Shown: positions 6,858 through 16,802, counted from the stretch's first letter. The stretch: 64,000 nucleotides of DNA from Roseivirga sp. BDSF3-8 (GCF_041449215.1 NZ_JBGNFV010000001.1:1-64000); one strand, 5' to 3'. Numbers and translations: made by a program. Notes: a model not told the origin generated them from the sequence alone.

Positions 6858-8819
6858 ATGAACCTTAGTATTAAACACAGTTTAGTAATCATTTTGCTAT
6901 TGCAGGCATTAGCCATCAACAGTTATGGGCAGCTCATTGCGAATGGCGGATTTGAGCAGGTTGGGCCATCAACTAATCAGGATTGGGCATTTGATGCATT
7001 CGGAGAAGGAATTGTCACGGGTTGGCAACCTGGTTGTTTGAATAAAACAGTTGGGGTGGTAGGTAGAGGTAATTTGCTTAACCGAAATTACACCATTAAT
7101 CCTGCCTATGCCTTTCCGGGCGGCTGGTATGCCGGGCCAAACCTTAACCCGCCGTTTAGCGAGGCAGGTAATAATGTCGCTCTCCTTTATATTAATGTTG
7201 GGAATGTTGACAATGATACCTGTATTGCTAAGGGCTTTACGGGTATTCGTAGTCAGTTTACTCAGCCTCTAAGTATTTTTCAGCGCTACAAGATCAGTAT
7301 CGATGTAGCTTACCCTGCGCTGACAGGTGCCCCGGACCAAATAGGGATAGATCCCTCTACACGTATCATATTGCGATTATTAAATTCGGAAACGGATCCC
7401 GGAACTTCTGTTTGTGATTATGACTGCCAATCTACTACAGGGGACTTTTTTGGTGATGGTAAACTGGATATCGAGCTAACGCTGAACCCTTCCTCTCTGC
7501 CCCCAGGCACCGCAAATTTTGCCACGTATTCCGCAGAGTTTTCAATAGCGGAACTCATGCAGGCTGATTTGGGTATGGGTACCACTGCCCCACTTACTGT
7601 CACGAACGGGGCCCATATGCACGATATTGATTTTTACACTAACTGGCAGTGGGCTTATGATCCGGTTTATTCACCCGACTACCATGGTATCACGCCGACA
7701 AGTTTCCTTGGCCTTGTTGACTTCAAACGTGATTTTGAAGTGGTAGCAGAGTTTCCACAGTTTGTTCAGGGCAATCTTACGTCTTCAAAAGCTGGGGTTA
7801 TCATAGATAATATTACCCTTACGGAAGTTTGCGACCTGCAGGCAGATTTCTCTACAACATTTAGTTGTGCAGAAGATGGCCAGAGTGGCACTCTTACCGT
7901 TTCGCTTAACTCGACATATAACGGAGCCTATAGCAATAATCACGGTCTTACTTCATCATTTTACATATTGGTTGGCGCTAATAATGCACAGGATATAAAT
8001 GATCCTAATAACTCTGCTAATATTATTCAGCTTTACGGGCCCTCTACATCCTTTACCATCCCCTACCAACCGGGGCAGGGCATAGCCATAAAGCATGGCA
8101 TGTGGGTGAATACGAGTAATAGCTGCGGATGGACGGAAGATCTGAAGCTCATAAATGTTCCTTCTGATTTTAACCAGTCTACTCCTTCGGCTTCATTCTC
8201 ATATAATCAAAATCCGACCCCGGGAGGCCTGGCTATATCTGCCACCGCCATATACCCTGCCTCAAAGCACTGGTGGACATTCCGGGATATTACGGTATCA
8301 CCTTATCAAACCTTAGTGGCTGAGACTCCCCCTGTAGCCGGTGCTTCTTTTAGCTATGGTACTTTGTCCGAAAGACACACGTATCAGCTTACTCACAGCA
8401 ATGCGATGCATTGTGGAAACCAGGTGAATATGTATCGCTTTACCTTCGAGGTCAAGGTAGGCTCCTCTGGCCAACAGATTATAGAGGTTATTAAAGAAGA
8501 GAATATAACCGAACCTGCCTTAGAAGAGAAAAACGGCAGGTCTGCCCTTACGGATGATAAGGTGGAAAGTATTTCGGACGCATCGGCATTCTATCCTAAC
8601 CCGGTACGGGATTTCCTCAACATTGAAACAGGAAACATGAGGGGTAAGGCGACCTTTAAGGTATACAGTACGAGCGGTAACATATTAATGGATGAAGAAC
8701 TATCATTAGATGCAGCCAAAAGTCAGGTTGATATGACCTCGCTGCCGTCGGGTACCTATTATTTGATAGTAACCGATAATACGGGAGTAAAGCAGAAGCA
8801 CCTTTTTATTAAGCAATAA
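6858..8819 (+). CDS. Secreted T9SS cargo protein, unknown activity
   Basis: 653 aa. A signal peptide covers about residues 1-24 (hydrophobic core, ending NSYGQ). The mature part begins LIANGGFE, the usual opening of secreted galactose-binding-like or choice-of-anchor domains. A long central region of beta-rich, Asn/Thr-rich sequence holds several Cys. The last ~80 residues (ASAFYPNPVRDFLNIETG... LPSGTYYLIVTDNTG... KQ) are a clear type A C-terminal T9SS sorting domain. The protein should therefore cross the outer membrane through the type IX system and be surface-attached or released. No protease or glycosidase catalytic motif was recognised. The promoter region is very AT-rich. Stem-loops follow at 8835 and 8924. 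Confidence 0.8.
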   Translation: MNLSIKHSLVIILLLQALAINSYGQLIANGGFEQVGPSTNQDWAFDAFGEGIVTGWQPGCLNKTVGVVGRGNLLNRNYTINPAYAFPGGWYAGPNLNPPFSEAGNNVALLYINVGNVDNDTCIAKGFTGIRSQFTQPLSIFQRYKISIDVAYPALTGAPDQIGIDPSTRIILRLLNSETDPGTSVCDYDCQSTTGDFFGDGKLDIELTLNPSSLPPGTANFATYSAEFSIAELMQADLGMGTTAPLTVTNGAHMHDIDFYTNWQWAYDPVYSPDYHGITPTSFLGLVDFKRDFEVVAEFPQFVQGNLTSSKAGVIIDNITLTEVCDLQADFSTTFSCAEDGQSGTLTVSLNSTYNGAYSNNHGLTSSFYILVGANNAQDINDPNNSANIIQLYGPSTSFTIPYQPGQGIAIKHGMWVNTSNSCGWTEDLKLINVPSDFNQSTPSASFSYNQNPTPGGLAISATAIYPASKHWWTFRDITVSPYQTLVAETPPVAGASFSYGTLSERHTYQLTHSNAMHCGNQVNMYRFTFEVKVGSSGQQIIEVIKEENITEPALEEKNGRSALTDDKVESISDASAFYPNPVRDFLNIETGNMRGKATFKVYSTSGNILMDEELSLDAAKSQVDMTSLPSGTYYLIVTDNTGVKQKHLFIKQ

Positions 8820-8834
8820 ATTATCAGAAAGAGA

Positions 8835-8869
8835 AGGCGGCAGGGAATAGCAATGAATCCCTGCTGCCT
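8835..8869 (+). terminator. Stem-loop after T9SS gene
   Basis: AGGCGGCAGGGA (8835-8846) pairs with TCCCTGCTGCCT (8858-8869), a 12-bp stem with one G-T pair. It is 15 bp after the stop codon. It lacks a T tract, so it is a weak terminator or an mRNA 3' stabilising structure. Confidence 0.5.
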
Positions 8870-8923
8870 GTACTATTGCTGAAGGCTCATTTAGGATTTA
8901 TGCAGCAGGGAGTTAAGGATTAA

Positions 8924-8959
8924 ATACCGGCTATTCCATAGCAAGGGAATAGCCGGTAT
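8924..8959. terminator. 14-bp inverted repeat between convergent genes
   Basis: ATACCGGCTATTCC (8924-8937) and its exact reverse complement (8946-8959), with an 8-nt loop. It lies between the convergent genes ending at 8819 (+) and 9033 (-), so it probably serves as a bidirectional terminator. Confidence 0.6.
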
Positions 8960-9032
8960 GTTATATTGAAGAGGCTATTGACATACGATCCACCTCTCAA
9001 CTTGGTTTAAAGATCACTTTAGCTTTATACTT

Positions 9033-10259
9033 TTAAGGAAGTACGTAGCAGGCAATCCCTTCATAAATCACTCCGCTACCGCCATTTCCCAATTCATTGA
9101 AATTGGTGGTATAAAAATGATCCACTGAGCCGGTGAGAAAATACCTGTACAGGGGTACCCTACCTGTTCCGGCATTTGGATATACATAGGCTTGTACACC
9201 TTCATAATTATATCCTGCGCGCCCGCTTCCTAACTCATTAAAGTTGGTGGTGAAAAAGTGGTTATTAGCCGAGGCATTATAGTACCTGTACAAAGGTACG
9301 GTACCTGATGCCTGTGCCCCAAACACTCTGCACTGAATGCTCTCTAAATTATAGCCAGACCTGCCGCTTCCAAAAACTGACCAATCGGTGGTATAGAAAT
9401 GGTTGCCATTTCCAAAATATCGATAAAAGGGTGCGGGACAGGTGGTATTTAAGGCAGGATAGATATTCTGCAGGGCCTTCACATCAAATGACGAAAAGCC
9501 CACCCATGAGTTGAGCGCCGTGCCGCCATTCATTATGGAATTACTGTCATTTACGGGGGTTTGAGGTATATAGTTGGCTCCTACTGTACCCACTCCTTCA
9601 TTTCTGCCAGCCCAGTTAGTATGACGAAACCCAAGGCAGTGCCCGAATTCATGCACCATGTTATACCTTTTTTGCCCGGAGGAAACATTGGTATTATTTA
9701 AAAAGTCGAAATTAACCTGAATAAAGGATCCTGGATTTCCATTGGAAGGAAAAGAGGCTGATGCTATCACGTTGTTTCCTAACGCACCAAAGTCACTGCG
9801 AATAGTGATATCTGCAGTAGATGAAGTGGTGAGAACGAGCCTTATCCTACTGCAGCCTACGCTGTTCCAGTCATTAATAGCCTGTTGAATTTCAGGCCGC
9901 CAGTTATCTGCACCGCCTGAAGGCATAGAGCCGTCTATCCGTACGGTAACATTGTTCTGGTTTCCCCTGGAAATAAGTGCATTGGTACTTGCTTGCTCGG
10001 TAGAGGGTCCGTCTTTCGCATAATCGTCTTTGTAAAAGAGGATATCACCTTCGACGAGGTAAAAGTCAGGAAACTCTTCGATTCTGTCCGGGCTAAAGTC
10101 CAAAGAAAGGATATGGTCCAATGCCGCAGTCTGTGTCAATTCAACCTCTGGCACCCTGACCTCTTCGGGTGATTCGCAGCCTGTGAGGCAGGGAAAAACA
10201 GTAACGAGGGCTAAAAATATAATAGCGCCTCTAATGTAGCATAGTGATTTGATTTTCAT
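9033..10259 (-). CDS. Lipoprotein zinc metalloprotease with DUF5648-like repeats
   Basis: 408 aa from the Met that precedes a lipoprotein signal; an earlier in-frame ATG at 10304 would put 15 extra residues before it. The lipobox LTGC places the acylated Cys at residue 28. The zincin motif HEFGHCLGFRH (His203, Glu204, His207, His213) is the extended HExxHxxGxxH form, as in the dual-action HEIGH/astacin-like metallopeptidases, so it should be a secreted zinc endopeptidase. Residues ~280-408 contain three copies of a PLYRY-(10-15)-HFYTT-N-E-G-x-GY-x-YEG unit of the DUF5648 type, likely a surface or carbohydrate-binding module. It is anchored to the outer membrane or cell surface. It stands alone and is convergent with the T9SS gene. 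Confidence 0.85.
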   Translation of the reverse strand: MKIKSLCYIRGAIIFLALVTVFPCLTGCESPEEVRVPEVELTQTAALDHILSLDFSPDRIEEFPDFYLVEGDILFYKDDYAKDGPSTEQASTNALISRGNQNNVTVRIDGSMPSGGADNWRPEIQQAINDWNSVGCSRIRLVLTTSSTADITIRSDFGALGNNVIASASFPSNGNPGSFIQVNFDFLNNTNVSSGQKRYNMVHEFGHCLGFRHTNWAGRNEGVGTVGANYIPQTPVNDSNSIMNGGTALNSWVGFSSFDVKALQNIYPALNTTCPAPFYRYFGNGNHFYTTDWSVFGSGRSGYNLESIQCRVFGAQASGTVPLYRYYNASANNHFFTTNFNELGSGRAGYNYEGVQAYVYPNAGTGRVPLYRYFLTGSVDHFYTTNFNELGNGGSGVIYEGIACYVLP

Positions 10260-10304
10260 AAAAGTTAGTTTTGGTTTTATATGAATGTATTCAAAAACAT
10301 GCAT

Positions 10305-10824
10305 ATAAAATCACGGAGGTACCCCCTTGAACATACACTGGGAGGGTGTTAATTTATTGTTACCCATCGTTCAGTTCTAACACTTGAAATGCAGACTAAT
10401 ATGGTTTTACCATCCTGCAAAACGGCTATGACTATACAAGATTCCGGGGGATGTATCTAAGGCCGGTATATAATAAAGAAAGGGCCCTGTGAAAATGAAA
10501 ATAAATTAACTATCCGGCCTATGGTATAGTAGAGGATTAATTCAAATAAACCTGGTTGTAAGCAAGGCAGATGACCTGGCCACTAATGCCTATCGGGATT
10601 AATAAACATTTCTTAACACACTGAATGCCAATAGCCTTTAAACAAACCACCCGGATCAAACCCAGCGTTTGCACGTAGTGCCAAACCAGCAGCAGACATG
10701 CCCTAAAACAACGCATAGTACATAACTAAAACGTAATACGGATTTAAAGTTGCCAACACATGCATATCATATTAAAGGGTTATAATTGATAATACCTATC
10801 AATAACTTAATCAATTAACACGCT
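10305..10824. other. Gene-free stretch
   Basis: About 0.5 kb between the divergently transcribed metalloprotease (-) and lipoprotein (+) genes. It should hold both promoters. I saw no ORF with coding character, no convincing -33/-7 pair and no repeat shared with the rest of the window. Confidence 0.4.
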
Positions 10825-11502
10825 ATGTTTCAGAAAGCCATTACACTCCTACTCTGCCTTTCCTTATTCGCTTCATGTAGTAAAATAGAGGATGAGATCA
10901 TCTCTGACGAAGTCACTGATTTAATAACCATCACAGAAATAAGACCTAATGGCATCAGCTACAGCATCACGGGGGAAAACCTTGACAAATTAAAGCAATA
11001 TGATGGCCGCTCTTTCCGGTATAAAGGCCATGATATGTTATTACAGTATCCCACCAGTAATGCTGAAAATAAACGGCAGGGTGACCTCATTGAGGTTCCG
11101 GCTATCCTTTTAAGCTCCAGCTTTCCAAAATATGGGGATATCTTTGTGTCGAGCAGTGTGGCAGAATATGATGGCGGATCCATATATAACAACTGTCAAA
11201 CCCGCTCCGGAGGAACGCTAATTGAGATTAAATCTGACTCAGAATGGGGAGATCCCAGCCTCCTGCTTCAAGCTCACACACGCGTCAATGGAGCAAATGG
11301 GCGCTGGTTACAGCCATTGGCAAGAATTACACGATACGTCGGAACCACGAGCCCTTATGAACCAGGTAATTATGAATTGATATCATTTAAAATTGATTGC
11401 GGCATTTTAAGCAACTGTGAAGACTACCCAATGGCCAGAGGCAGGGCGACGTGGTCCAGTTCTTACTATGAAACTTATACCATTATCAAATGTGACGACT
11501 AA
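10825..11502 (+). CDS. Hypothetical lipoprotein
   Basis: 225 aa. The signal peptide ends in the lipobox LFASC, with Cys18 as the lipidated residue, followed by an acidic stretch (KIEDEIISDEV). The rest is beta-rich and unrecognised. Several Cys late in the sequence (CQTRSGG, IDCGILSNCEDYP, IIKCDD) may form disulfides. It is likely an outer-membrane-anchored periplasmic or surface protein. It is convergent with the gene ending at 11539. No domain or function can be assigned. Confidence 0.6.
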   Translation: MFQKAITLLLCLSLFASCSKIEDEIISDEVTDLITITEIRPNGISYSITGENLDKLKQYDGRSFRYKGHDMLLQYPTSNAENKRQGDLIEVPAILLSSSFPKYGDIFVSSSVAEYDGGSIYNNCQTRSGGTLIEIKSDSEWGDPSLLLQAHTRVNGANGRWLQPLARITRYVGTTSPYEPGNYELISFKIDCGILSNCEDYPMARGRATWSSSYYETYTIIKCDD

Positions 11503-11538
11503 CCCTGGGGCTGAGCTTCTGATCAGGAGGGTGTGGTG

Positions 11539-12132
11539 TTACTCGCACCTTTTATAGTAGTTCAACACCTCGAGGGGGGTGGTTACCTCTTTGCTTTCCA
11601 TCTTCTGCTGCAGGCTGGGACAGTCACTCAGATAGGTGGAAAGCACCTTCTTTTTCAGCCCGAACAGGCCCTGGGTTACTCTTACCATTTCGCTGCTGTT
11701 CTCTTTGTGAAACAGGGGGATGTACCAGACAGTGTTGTTATCATAGTCAATGTATTCCCACTGGTAATAGGTGAGTGTGCCTTTCTCGATTACCCGCAGA
11801 AATACCTTTTCATGGGCGGGGCCGGTGAGGTATGTGGTTTTTAAAAAACGGCTCCGGGTTTCCAATCCCACGCTTTCGTATAGCCGGTCGCCGGCCTTAT
11901 AGCTTTTGATCTCTTCCGGAGCATATTTCTTCCTGAAAAGGGCACCGTCTTTTTTGAACCTGATCCTGTCGTATATCTCTGTAAACGTGCCCGGCCTGCG
12001 GTCCTTTATCTCCCCATACAGGGTATCATTCTCCAGGGTGACGAGGTAGCCCTTTTGGTAGCCATTCTTCGCGTGAGCTACGGTGAGCAGGGCACACAAG
12101 GGGATTAAAATCAACAGAAGCCTTTTTTGCAT
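11539..12132 (-). CDS. Hypothetical secreted protein
   Basis: 197 aa from the internal Met (MQKRLLLILIPLCALLTVAHA) that opens a standard signal peptide. The 22 residues upstream in the same frame look non-coding, so I prefer this start to the ATG at 12198. The mature protein starts KNGYQKGYLVTLENDTLYGEIKDR, a pattern common in small Bacteroidetes periplasmic proteins where V-T-x-x-N-D-T-x-x-G-x-I begins a beta-sandwich-like domain. No catalytic residues were recognised. It lies just downstream of the M48 pseudogene on the same strand. Confidence 0.6.
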   Translation of the reverse strand: MQKRLLLILIPLCALLTVAHAKNGYQKGYLVTLENDTLYGEIKDRRPGTFTEIYDRIRFKKDGALFRKKYAPEEIKSYKAGDRLYESVGLETRSRFLKTTYLTGPAHEKVFLRVIEKGTLTYYQWEYIDYDNNTVWYIPLFHKENSSEMVRVTQGLFGLKKKVLSTYLSDCPSLQQKMESKEVTTPLEVLNYYKRCE

Positions 12133-12194
12133 AGCAGGTATAAAGATAGAAGATTTAGTGGGAAACGGCCTCATCCTGCTCACAAAAGGAGCTG

Positions 12195-13263
12195 TCAAGC
12201 CTCTACCCTGCTCTCAGCCAGCCGGGCCTGGTAGTCCAGCAGACGCTTCTTTTTCATAAAAATGTTAGCAGAAAGCAGTTCAGGTAACAGGCCAAGGGCA
12301 TTGCCAAGTTTTTCCAGATTGGCCTCAAGGTATACTTCATTGGCAAAGTATTTCAGTGGCCGGCGGGTATAGTCCCTTAGTTGCTGCTGCACTTCCCTGC
12401 TGAAGAGCTCATCAAAATTTTCTTCCGAAAGGGCTCTGTTTATCATGGCCTTTAGTTCGGCCTCCAGGGGTTCCAGGGCTTGGAAGTTTTTATGTATTTG
12501 CTGGTATGGGGTGACTTCTTCCATAAAGGCGAGATCCTGATGAATCTGTCCGGTTAGTTCTATGCCACGGTCAAAGCTCTTGCGCTGCTTTGAACAGGTC
12601 CTCGTATCGTATATCCAGCCTTTGCTTGTCCATGTCTGTCATGGTGAGGCTATGGAAGTAGTGGTATATGGCTATGTCGTTTTCTTTAAGGATGGCTTTC
12701 TTTCTAAGTAGTTCTTTCCGGCATTGGACAAGAAGAAGGGCACAGTCTTTCTGTTTGTACTTTTTTCCATCATAGTTGAAGGTCTTCACGCCAGCGTCCT
12801 TACTTACTATATATTGAAGCCCTTCCATATCGTTTTCCAGGCCGATCACCTCATATACGAGGTTTTCCATCTCATCGGAAAATAACACCTCCGGACTGGC
12901 TGGCTTACTTTTGGCTGACTTCTCAAGCGCAAAGGGCTGGGGCAGGTAATCATCGTAGTACCCATTATATAATGGCGAAAATGAAAAATTACCGAAATCC
13001 TCTTCCAGGGCTGCAGAAAAATCTGCACTGCTCTGCGTGATAACTTCTCCCTGATAGGGCACGGGGGCAAAGAGCAAGTCTGTAAGTTCTTTTTTATACC
13101 TCTCTGCGTGCCGTAATAGCAGGGAAACGGGCCTCTGGTCTCGTTCCCTGGTGGTAACGGCCATTTGCTCTATGCGGTGCAGTCGTTGCGTGAGGGGAGG
13201 GTGGGAAGCCCACTGGTCTTCTACTTCCAGGCGGGATTTGTTATAACGGTTTATTTCTGCCAA
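12195..13263 (-). pseudogene. M48-type peptidase remnant, truncated and frameshifted
   Basis: Two minus-strand frames, 12571-13263 and 12195-12524 (extending up to the shift), together read as one protein. The first contains ASHPPLTQRLHRIEQM, the segment that follows the catalytic core in M48 (HtpX/Ste24-like) peptidases, then a ~200-residue C-terminal extension ending AQEL-stop. Shifting one base at about 12573 continues directly as DRGIELTGQIHQDLAFMEEVTPYQQ into the second frame. The catalytic half with HExxH is absent: upstream of 13263 the frame is closed by a TAA at 13282-13284, and its apparent start is only TTG. It is therefore an inactive relic with a 5' deletion plus a frameshift. 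Confidence 0.75.
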
Positions 13264-13359
13264 CGATGGTGCCGACGGGGCTTAGCCGCTATTACCTACC
13301 CGTGGATACTTGCGCTGGTTTTGGTCTTTGAAAAAGGTTGAATTTTGTATTTTCGGTGT

Positions 13360-14244
13360 ATGGATAATGAAACTATTGAGAGCTTTTATAAGTCCCAAAA
13401 ATTTGAATTAACAAATGACCTGGGGAATTTCTATGTATCTACTATAGGAAATCTGTCCAGGTGTAGTATAGAGCCTATTCCGTTTAGCAGGCGAAATTTC
13501 TACAAGGTTAGTATCCTGAAAGGTACGTACAGGGTACATTTTGCAGACAAGACATACGAAGTGGAAAATCAGGCCCTGCTATTTGCCAACCCTTCGATTC
13601 CCTATAATTGGGTGCCTCTGGAAGGGTCTCACACGGCGATATATTGTGTGTTTACGCCGGAGTTTTTTCATCACTTTGGAGATATTACGGCGTATGCTGC
13701 CTTTCGGGCAGAGGGGCAACATGTTATCGAACTGGATGATAAGCAGTTTCATGAGATGGAAGGGGTATTCCTGAAGATGCTCAAAGAGTTTAGCACGGAC
13801 TATGAACATAAGTTTGATTTGCTCCGGAATTTAGTATTCGAAGTATTGCATTTTGCGTCAAAAACAGTCTCGACCAGTCAGAAGGCTACACTAAATTCCA
13901 GTGCCAGCCGCAGGATTACGGAAGCTTTCTTAGCTCTGTTAGAAAGTCAATTCCCCATAGAGACTACAGAACAAAAGCTCTTATTAACCACCCCTTCTGA
14001 CTATGCGAATGCCTTGTCCCTGCACGTAAATTATTTAAACCGTACGTTAAAAAAGACGATGGGGGCCTCTACCTCTGCACTTATTCAAGAACGGATAGTC
14101 CGTGAAGCGAAAGTATTACTAAAGCACTCTACCCTGTCTGTTTCGGAAATTGCCTTTCTGTTGGGATTCCGGGAAATCACCCATTTTTCAAATTTCTTCA
14201 AAAAGATGGAGGGTCTCAATCCTACAGAATACAGAAAGGGTTGA
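13360..14244 (+). CDS. AraC-family transcriptional regulator
   Basis: 294 aa from the Met at 13360; an ATG 15 bp earlier is in frame, but MDNETIESFYKS is the more usual opening. The N-terminal half is a cupin-like sensor domain (about residues 20-150: VSILKGTYRVHFADKTYEVENQALLF). The C-terminal ~100 residues form the double helix-turn-helix of AraC/XylS proteins: YANALSLHVNYLNRTLKKTMG, then LSVSEIAFLLGFREITHFSNFFKK and LNPTEYRKG. It is a DNA-binding activator or repressor. The SDR gene follows on the same strand with its own likely promoter, so it is the most probable target. Confidence 0.88.
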   Translation: MDNETIESFYKSQKFELTNDLGNFYVSTIGNLSRCSIEPIPFSRRNFYKVSILKGTYRVHFADKTYEVENQALLFANPSIPYNWVPLEGSHTAIYCVFTPEFFHHFGDITAYAAFRAEGQHVIELDDKQFHEMEGVFLKMLKEFSTDYEHKFDLLRNLVFEVLHFASKTVSTSQKATLNSSASRRITEAFLALLESQFPIETTEQKLLLTTPSDYANALSLHVNYLNRTLKKTMGASTSALIQERIVREAKVLLKHSTLSVSEIAFLLGFREITHFSNFFKKMEGLNPTEYRKG

Positions 14245-14330
14245 TTTTCGTAAATCCCTGTTTCAAATATGTTAACAGCCCGGCAGGCTCTGCCATTACT
14301 TTTGTCGCACATAACATTAAATTATTTGCT

Positions 14331-15131
14331 ATGAGTAAAACATGGTTTATAACAGGCACTTCTTCGGGGTTGGGTAATATAATGATGAAGAAGTTACTGC
14401 AGAGAGGCGATAGGGTTTTCGCTACCTTACGAAATGTGGCGTTGCTGAATGAGTTACAGCAACAATATCCTGATACGCTAAAAACTGCTCACCTGGAGCT
14501 AACTGATAAAAATGAAATACAATCAGTGGTGGCTGAAGCCTTTAAATCATTTGGCAGGATAGACGTGGTGGTAAGTAATGCGGGATATGGTGTTTTTGGC
14601 GCAGTGGAAGAGCTTACTGATGACATGATCGTTCATCAATTGGATGTGAATCTGCTTGGTTCTATCAGGCTTATAAAGGAGGTCATTCCCTATTTCCGCA
14701 CTCAAGCTAATGGGGGGCATATCATCCAGGTCTCTTCGGAAGGAGGGCAAATTGCCTACCCGGGATTCAGTTTATACCATACTTCTAAATGGGGCATTGA
14801 GGGATTTGTAGAGTCTATAAGCCAAGACCTGGCACCGTTTCAAATCCATTTTACCCTAGCCGAACCGGGACCTACAGGCACTGAATTTGCCGCCAGCATA
14901 CGTATGGCTACGGCGATGGAAGCATATACTCATACGGGGGTGCAGGAGATGCGTGATTATATTAATGAAGGGTTTGGCCAACTGGATGATGCGGGGGAAG
15001 TGGCCGATAAAATCATTGCTTCTCATGATATGCAAAAGCCGCCACTTCGCCTAGCCATAGGGACGAGAGCCAAAGGGGCTATCACGCAGCGCTTAAGAGA
15101 ACGCTTGCACGCGATGGAGCAGGAAGGCTAG
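14331..15131 (+). CDS. Short-chain dehydrogenase/reductase
   Basis: 266 aa from ATG 14331 (MSKTWFITGTSS...). The open frame extends 90 bp upstream, but that part overlaps the regulator and lacks coding character. The NAD(P)-binding motif TGTSSGLG is at residues 8-15, the NAG motif is in VVSNAGYG, and the catalytic Ser region (QVSSEGG) and Tyr-x-x-x-Lys (YHTSK) are present in the classical order. This is a classical SDR oxidoreductase; the substrate cannot be told. TACTTTTG at 14297-14304 fits the Bacteroidetes -7 consensus TAnnTTTG and would give a start site about 20 bp before the ATG, though no matching -33 box is evident. It is probably controlled by the AraC protein just upstream. Confidence 0.88.
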   Translation: MSKTWFITGTSSGLGNIMMKKLLQRGDRVFATLRNVALLNELQQQYPDTLKTAHLELTDKNEIQSVVAEAFKSFGRIDVVVSNAGYGVFGAVEELTDDMIVHQLDVNLLGSIRLIKEVIPYFRTQANGGHIIQVSSEGGQIAYPGFSLYHTSKWGIEGFVESISQDLAPFQIHFTLAEPGPTGTEFAASIRMATAMEAYTHTGVQEMRDYINEGFGQLDDAGEVADKIIASHDMQKPPLRLAIGTRAKGAITQRLRERLHAMEQEG

Positions 15132-15303
15132 GCTCTCAGGCCTCTTTCCTACGCCGGGTAGTCAAGTGGTTTGTTGCCCGCGGCAGCCAGTTGCCTGCAT
15201 GCAATGGATGCTATATTATAAGAGGATACGGGCAGCCTGAACAGCGTGCAGGCAGGTTCATGCGCCCATATGCCTTAAAAGGAATAACTGTATGGTATAG
15301 GCC

Positions 15304-16455
15304 TTACTCTCCCGGAGAGATCCGCAGGATTTTACCGTTATCCTGGTCGGTGAGCAGATAGATAGCGCCATCGGGGGCCTGCTCTACGTCACGGATGCGG
15401 ACTCCCATATCGAGTCTTTCTACCTCCTGTGCGTCCTGTCCATTGATAGCGACGCGAATGAGGGCCTGGCTGCTGAGCCCGCCGATAAGGGCGCTGCCCT
15501 GCCACCCGGGAAACATGGAGCCGGTGTAAAAGACCATGCCTGAGGGAGAGATAACGGGTGTCCAGTGTATGACGGCATCGGCGAAAGAAGGGTGTGTGGG
15601 TGGGTCTGGTATCTGGGTGCCATCATAGTTATTCCCCCAGCTCACTACCGGCCAGCCGTAGTTTCTATCGGCTTTGGGCTGGTTAAGTTCGTCCCCGCCT
15701 TTGGGGCCCATTTCGGCTATCCACAGGTTGCCTGTATTGGGGTCAATGGCGGCACTCTCTATATTCCGGTGTCCGTAGGACCATATCTCATCGAGGGCAT
15801 ATTCCTGGTCTAGGAAGGGATTGTCTTCCGGTACGGATCCATCAGGGTTAATACGCACGATGGTGCCGAGGTGGTTGGACAGATCCTGTGCGGGATCGAA
15901 CTGGAACCGCTCGCCCATAGTAAAGAAAATATGCCCTTCGGGGCTAAATACGATACGGCCGCCGAAGTGATTGGGCCCTTCATACTTAGGCTCCTGCCGG
16001 AATATGACGGTAAAGTCTTCAATGCGGTCGTTTTCCAGCCTGCCCCGTCCGAGGGCAGAAGAGGCCTTGCCTCCTTCTCCGGGTTCTGCAAAAGAAAGGT
16101 AGACGAGGCGGTTATTCTCAAAGCCGGGATCCAGGACTACATCCAGCATGCCCCCCTGCCCTTCGGCAAATACCTCGGGGACTCCTTGCAGTGGCTCGCT
16201 GAGCGTATGGTCTGTATCCATGATCCTGAGCCTGCCGGGCCGTTCGGTCACGAGCAGGCGGCCATCCGGCAAAAAAGCCATGCCCCAGGGGTGTACGAGA
16301 CCGTCTGTGACCTCATCTACCTGGTAGCTTCCTTCATCTGTCTGCAGGCTTTGCTCTTCCTGCGCACAGGCAGGCGTCAAGCATACCAGCAGGGCCATCA
16401 GTGCAATGGCACTAAGCCGGACATTGGTGTAGTGTGTGATCGGGAGAAGTTTCAT
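15304..16455 (-). CDS. PQQ-dependent sugar dehydrogenase, soluble type
   Basis: 383 aa from MKLLPITHY; an ATG 21 bp earlier is also in frame. The signal peptide ends LTPACAQ, possibly a lipobox. The body is the six-bladed beta-propeller of the GSDH/YliI family: GLVHPWGMAFLPDGRLLVTERPGRL opens it, followed by GQGGMLDVVLDPGF, GPNHFGGRIVFSPEGHIFFTMGER, YGHRN, EMGPKGGDELN and NYGWPVVSWG in family order. The family oxidises aldoses in the periplasm, with PQQ or occasionally no cofactor. No PQQ biosynthesis genes are nearby. It is a single gene. The ~350-bp stretch 16456-16802 between it and the divergent antiporter holds no gene that I can support. Confidence 0.9.
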   Translation of the reverse strand: MKLLPITHYTNVRLSAIALMALLVCLTPACAQEEQSLQTDEGSYQVDEVTDGLVHPWGMAFLPDGRLLVTERPGRLRIMDTDHTLSEPLQGVPEVFAEGQGGMLDVVLDPGFENNRLVYLSFAEPGEGGKASSALGRGRLENDRIEDFTVIFRQEPKYEGPNHFGGRIVFSPEGHIFFTMGERFQFDPAQDLSNHLGTIVRINPDGSVPEDNPFLDQEYALDEIWSYGHRNIESAAIDPNTGNLWIAEMGPKGGDELNQPKADRNYGWPVVSWGNNYDGTQIPDPPTHPSFADAVIHWTPVISPSGMVFYTGSMFPGWQGSALIGGLSSQALIRVAINGQDAQEVERLDMGVRIRDVEQAPDGAIYLLTDQDNGKILRISPGE

Positions 16456-16802
16456 AATAAGTTGATTGGGAAACACTTCTACAACAGCAGCAGGGCGGCT
16501 ATGTTTTTAGTCCGGCATCGATTGTTAAGAAGAAGTACGAATAATGCCGGGCATGAGCGGATGTGAGCAGGCCTCACAAGGGGGATAATAGCATGAGAAA
16601 CCTGTGGGCAGGGCAGGACTACAGATAGAGGATTTACCGGCAACATGGTGCTGCCGGCCGCCACTACCCGCTTGTGCACTACAGGCAGGGGCAGGGCCTC
16701 ACCGGCATACAAAAAGGGGCCATACGCGCAGGAGGGCTTTATTAGAAATAAATAGATGGGAGGCGGGACTTAATGATGAATTTCTGATCTACTTTTGTAA
16801 GT

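Noticed and set aside
10260-10304. Upstream start for the lipoprotein metalloprotease
   Set aside because: It would place 15 residues before the signal peptide; the downstream Met gives a normal lipoprotein signal.
14241-14330. N-terminal extension of the SDR
   Set aside because: The extension overlaps the AraC gene and has no SDR similarity; the ATG at 14331 sits directly before the Rossmann motif.
16456-16802. Possible small gene between the sugar dehydrogenase and antiporter
   Set aside because: Frames in this GC-rich gap lack a start context, signal or recognisable protein features.
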